Of a stretch of DNA of 29,064 nt, positions 29,063-29,064 are shown one piece after another; the stretch's first letter is position 1; each line of letters opens with the position of its first letter. The position numbers and the translations under genes were made by a program. The stretch is from JAHJFW01 sp964595075 (lineage in GTDB: Bacteria; Patescibacteriota; Patescibacteriia; 2-12-FULL-60-25). Location: assembly GCA_964595075.1 (NCBI GenBank), contig CAZQNT010000011.1, positions 1-29,064 of the forward strand, written 5' to 3'. The notes under the pieces were generated by a model, which worked only from the letters and a program-made list of their open reading frames with translations, made no database searches and had not been told where the DNA came from.

Positions 29063-29064
29063 AT

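Noticed and set aside
1..29064. CRISPR array or cas genes
   Set aside because: No regularly spaced direct repeats and no Cas-like proteins were seen; the repeats present are isolated palindromes.

Overview
The window looks like a piece of a Candidate Phyla Radiation (Patescibacteria) genome, most likely a Parcubacteria-type lineage. This is inferred from the compact mix of housekeeping genes with lineage-typical hypotheticals, the near absence of metabolic genes, the many short palindromic intergenic repeats, the weak or missing ribosome-binding sites, and an ORF6N / Xer / AbiEii-type cargo. No rRNA is present to fix the taxonomy. Base composition is roughly balanced. A 10-N assembly gap lies inside the xer gene.

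Layout, left to right. 1-1330: 5' part of polA (minus, cut by the window edge). 1423-3171: an unknown protein and a glycerophosphodiester phosphodiesterase. 3183-3424: an intact tRNA-Cys nested inside a broken tRNA-Cys. 3563-7156: a divergent cell-wall pair, a secreted 3D-domain protein (minus) and a class A penicillin-binding protein (plus). 7235-11076: the replication/translation core dnaN, dnaA (minus), then rpmH, rnpA, yidD (plus). 11081-16559: tig, a helical unknown protein, a LysM/M23 peptidase and comM/yifB. 16723-18376: dksA-like, lspA and an HD-domain gene, probably one operon on the minus strand. 18377-19383: about 1 kb without a protein gene, containing a structured segment with promoter-like sites at both ends, a DnaA-box cluster and two palindromic repeats. 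19384-24102: a membrane protein, pnp, an NYN-domain gene and rpsO, with leader hairpins before pnp and rpsO. 24123-26583: an ORF6N gene, xer, and an AbiEii-type toxin-antitoxin pair inserted behind xer between 32-bp direct repeats. 26583-29062: tRNA-Arg(UCU), a large unknown protein and, divergently, a slipin.

Functional grouping: DNA replication (polA, dnaN, dnaA), translation and RNA metabolism (rpmH, rnpA, rpsO, pnp, tRNAs), envelope building and secretion (PBP1A, 3D protein, M23 peptidase, lspA, yidD, tig), and DNA uptake/recombination (comM, xer). Promoters of the form TTGACA-17 bp-TATNNT can be read directly in front of many genes, often with a short or absent leader. Several of the 3' ends and one coding interior are made of palindromic repeats: the polA interdomain linker, the rnpA stop and the M23 stop.

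The most noteworthy structures are the nested tRNA-Cys, the toxin-antitoxin module at the xer 3' end whose original terminator lies 930 bp downstream, the composite palindromic repeat family that has entered polA in frame, and the unexplained structured non-coding segment beside a DnaA-box cluster.
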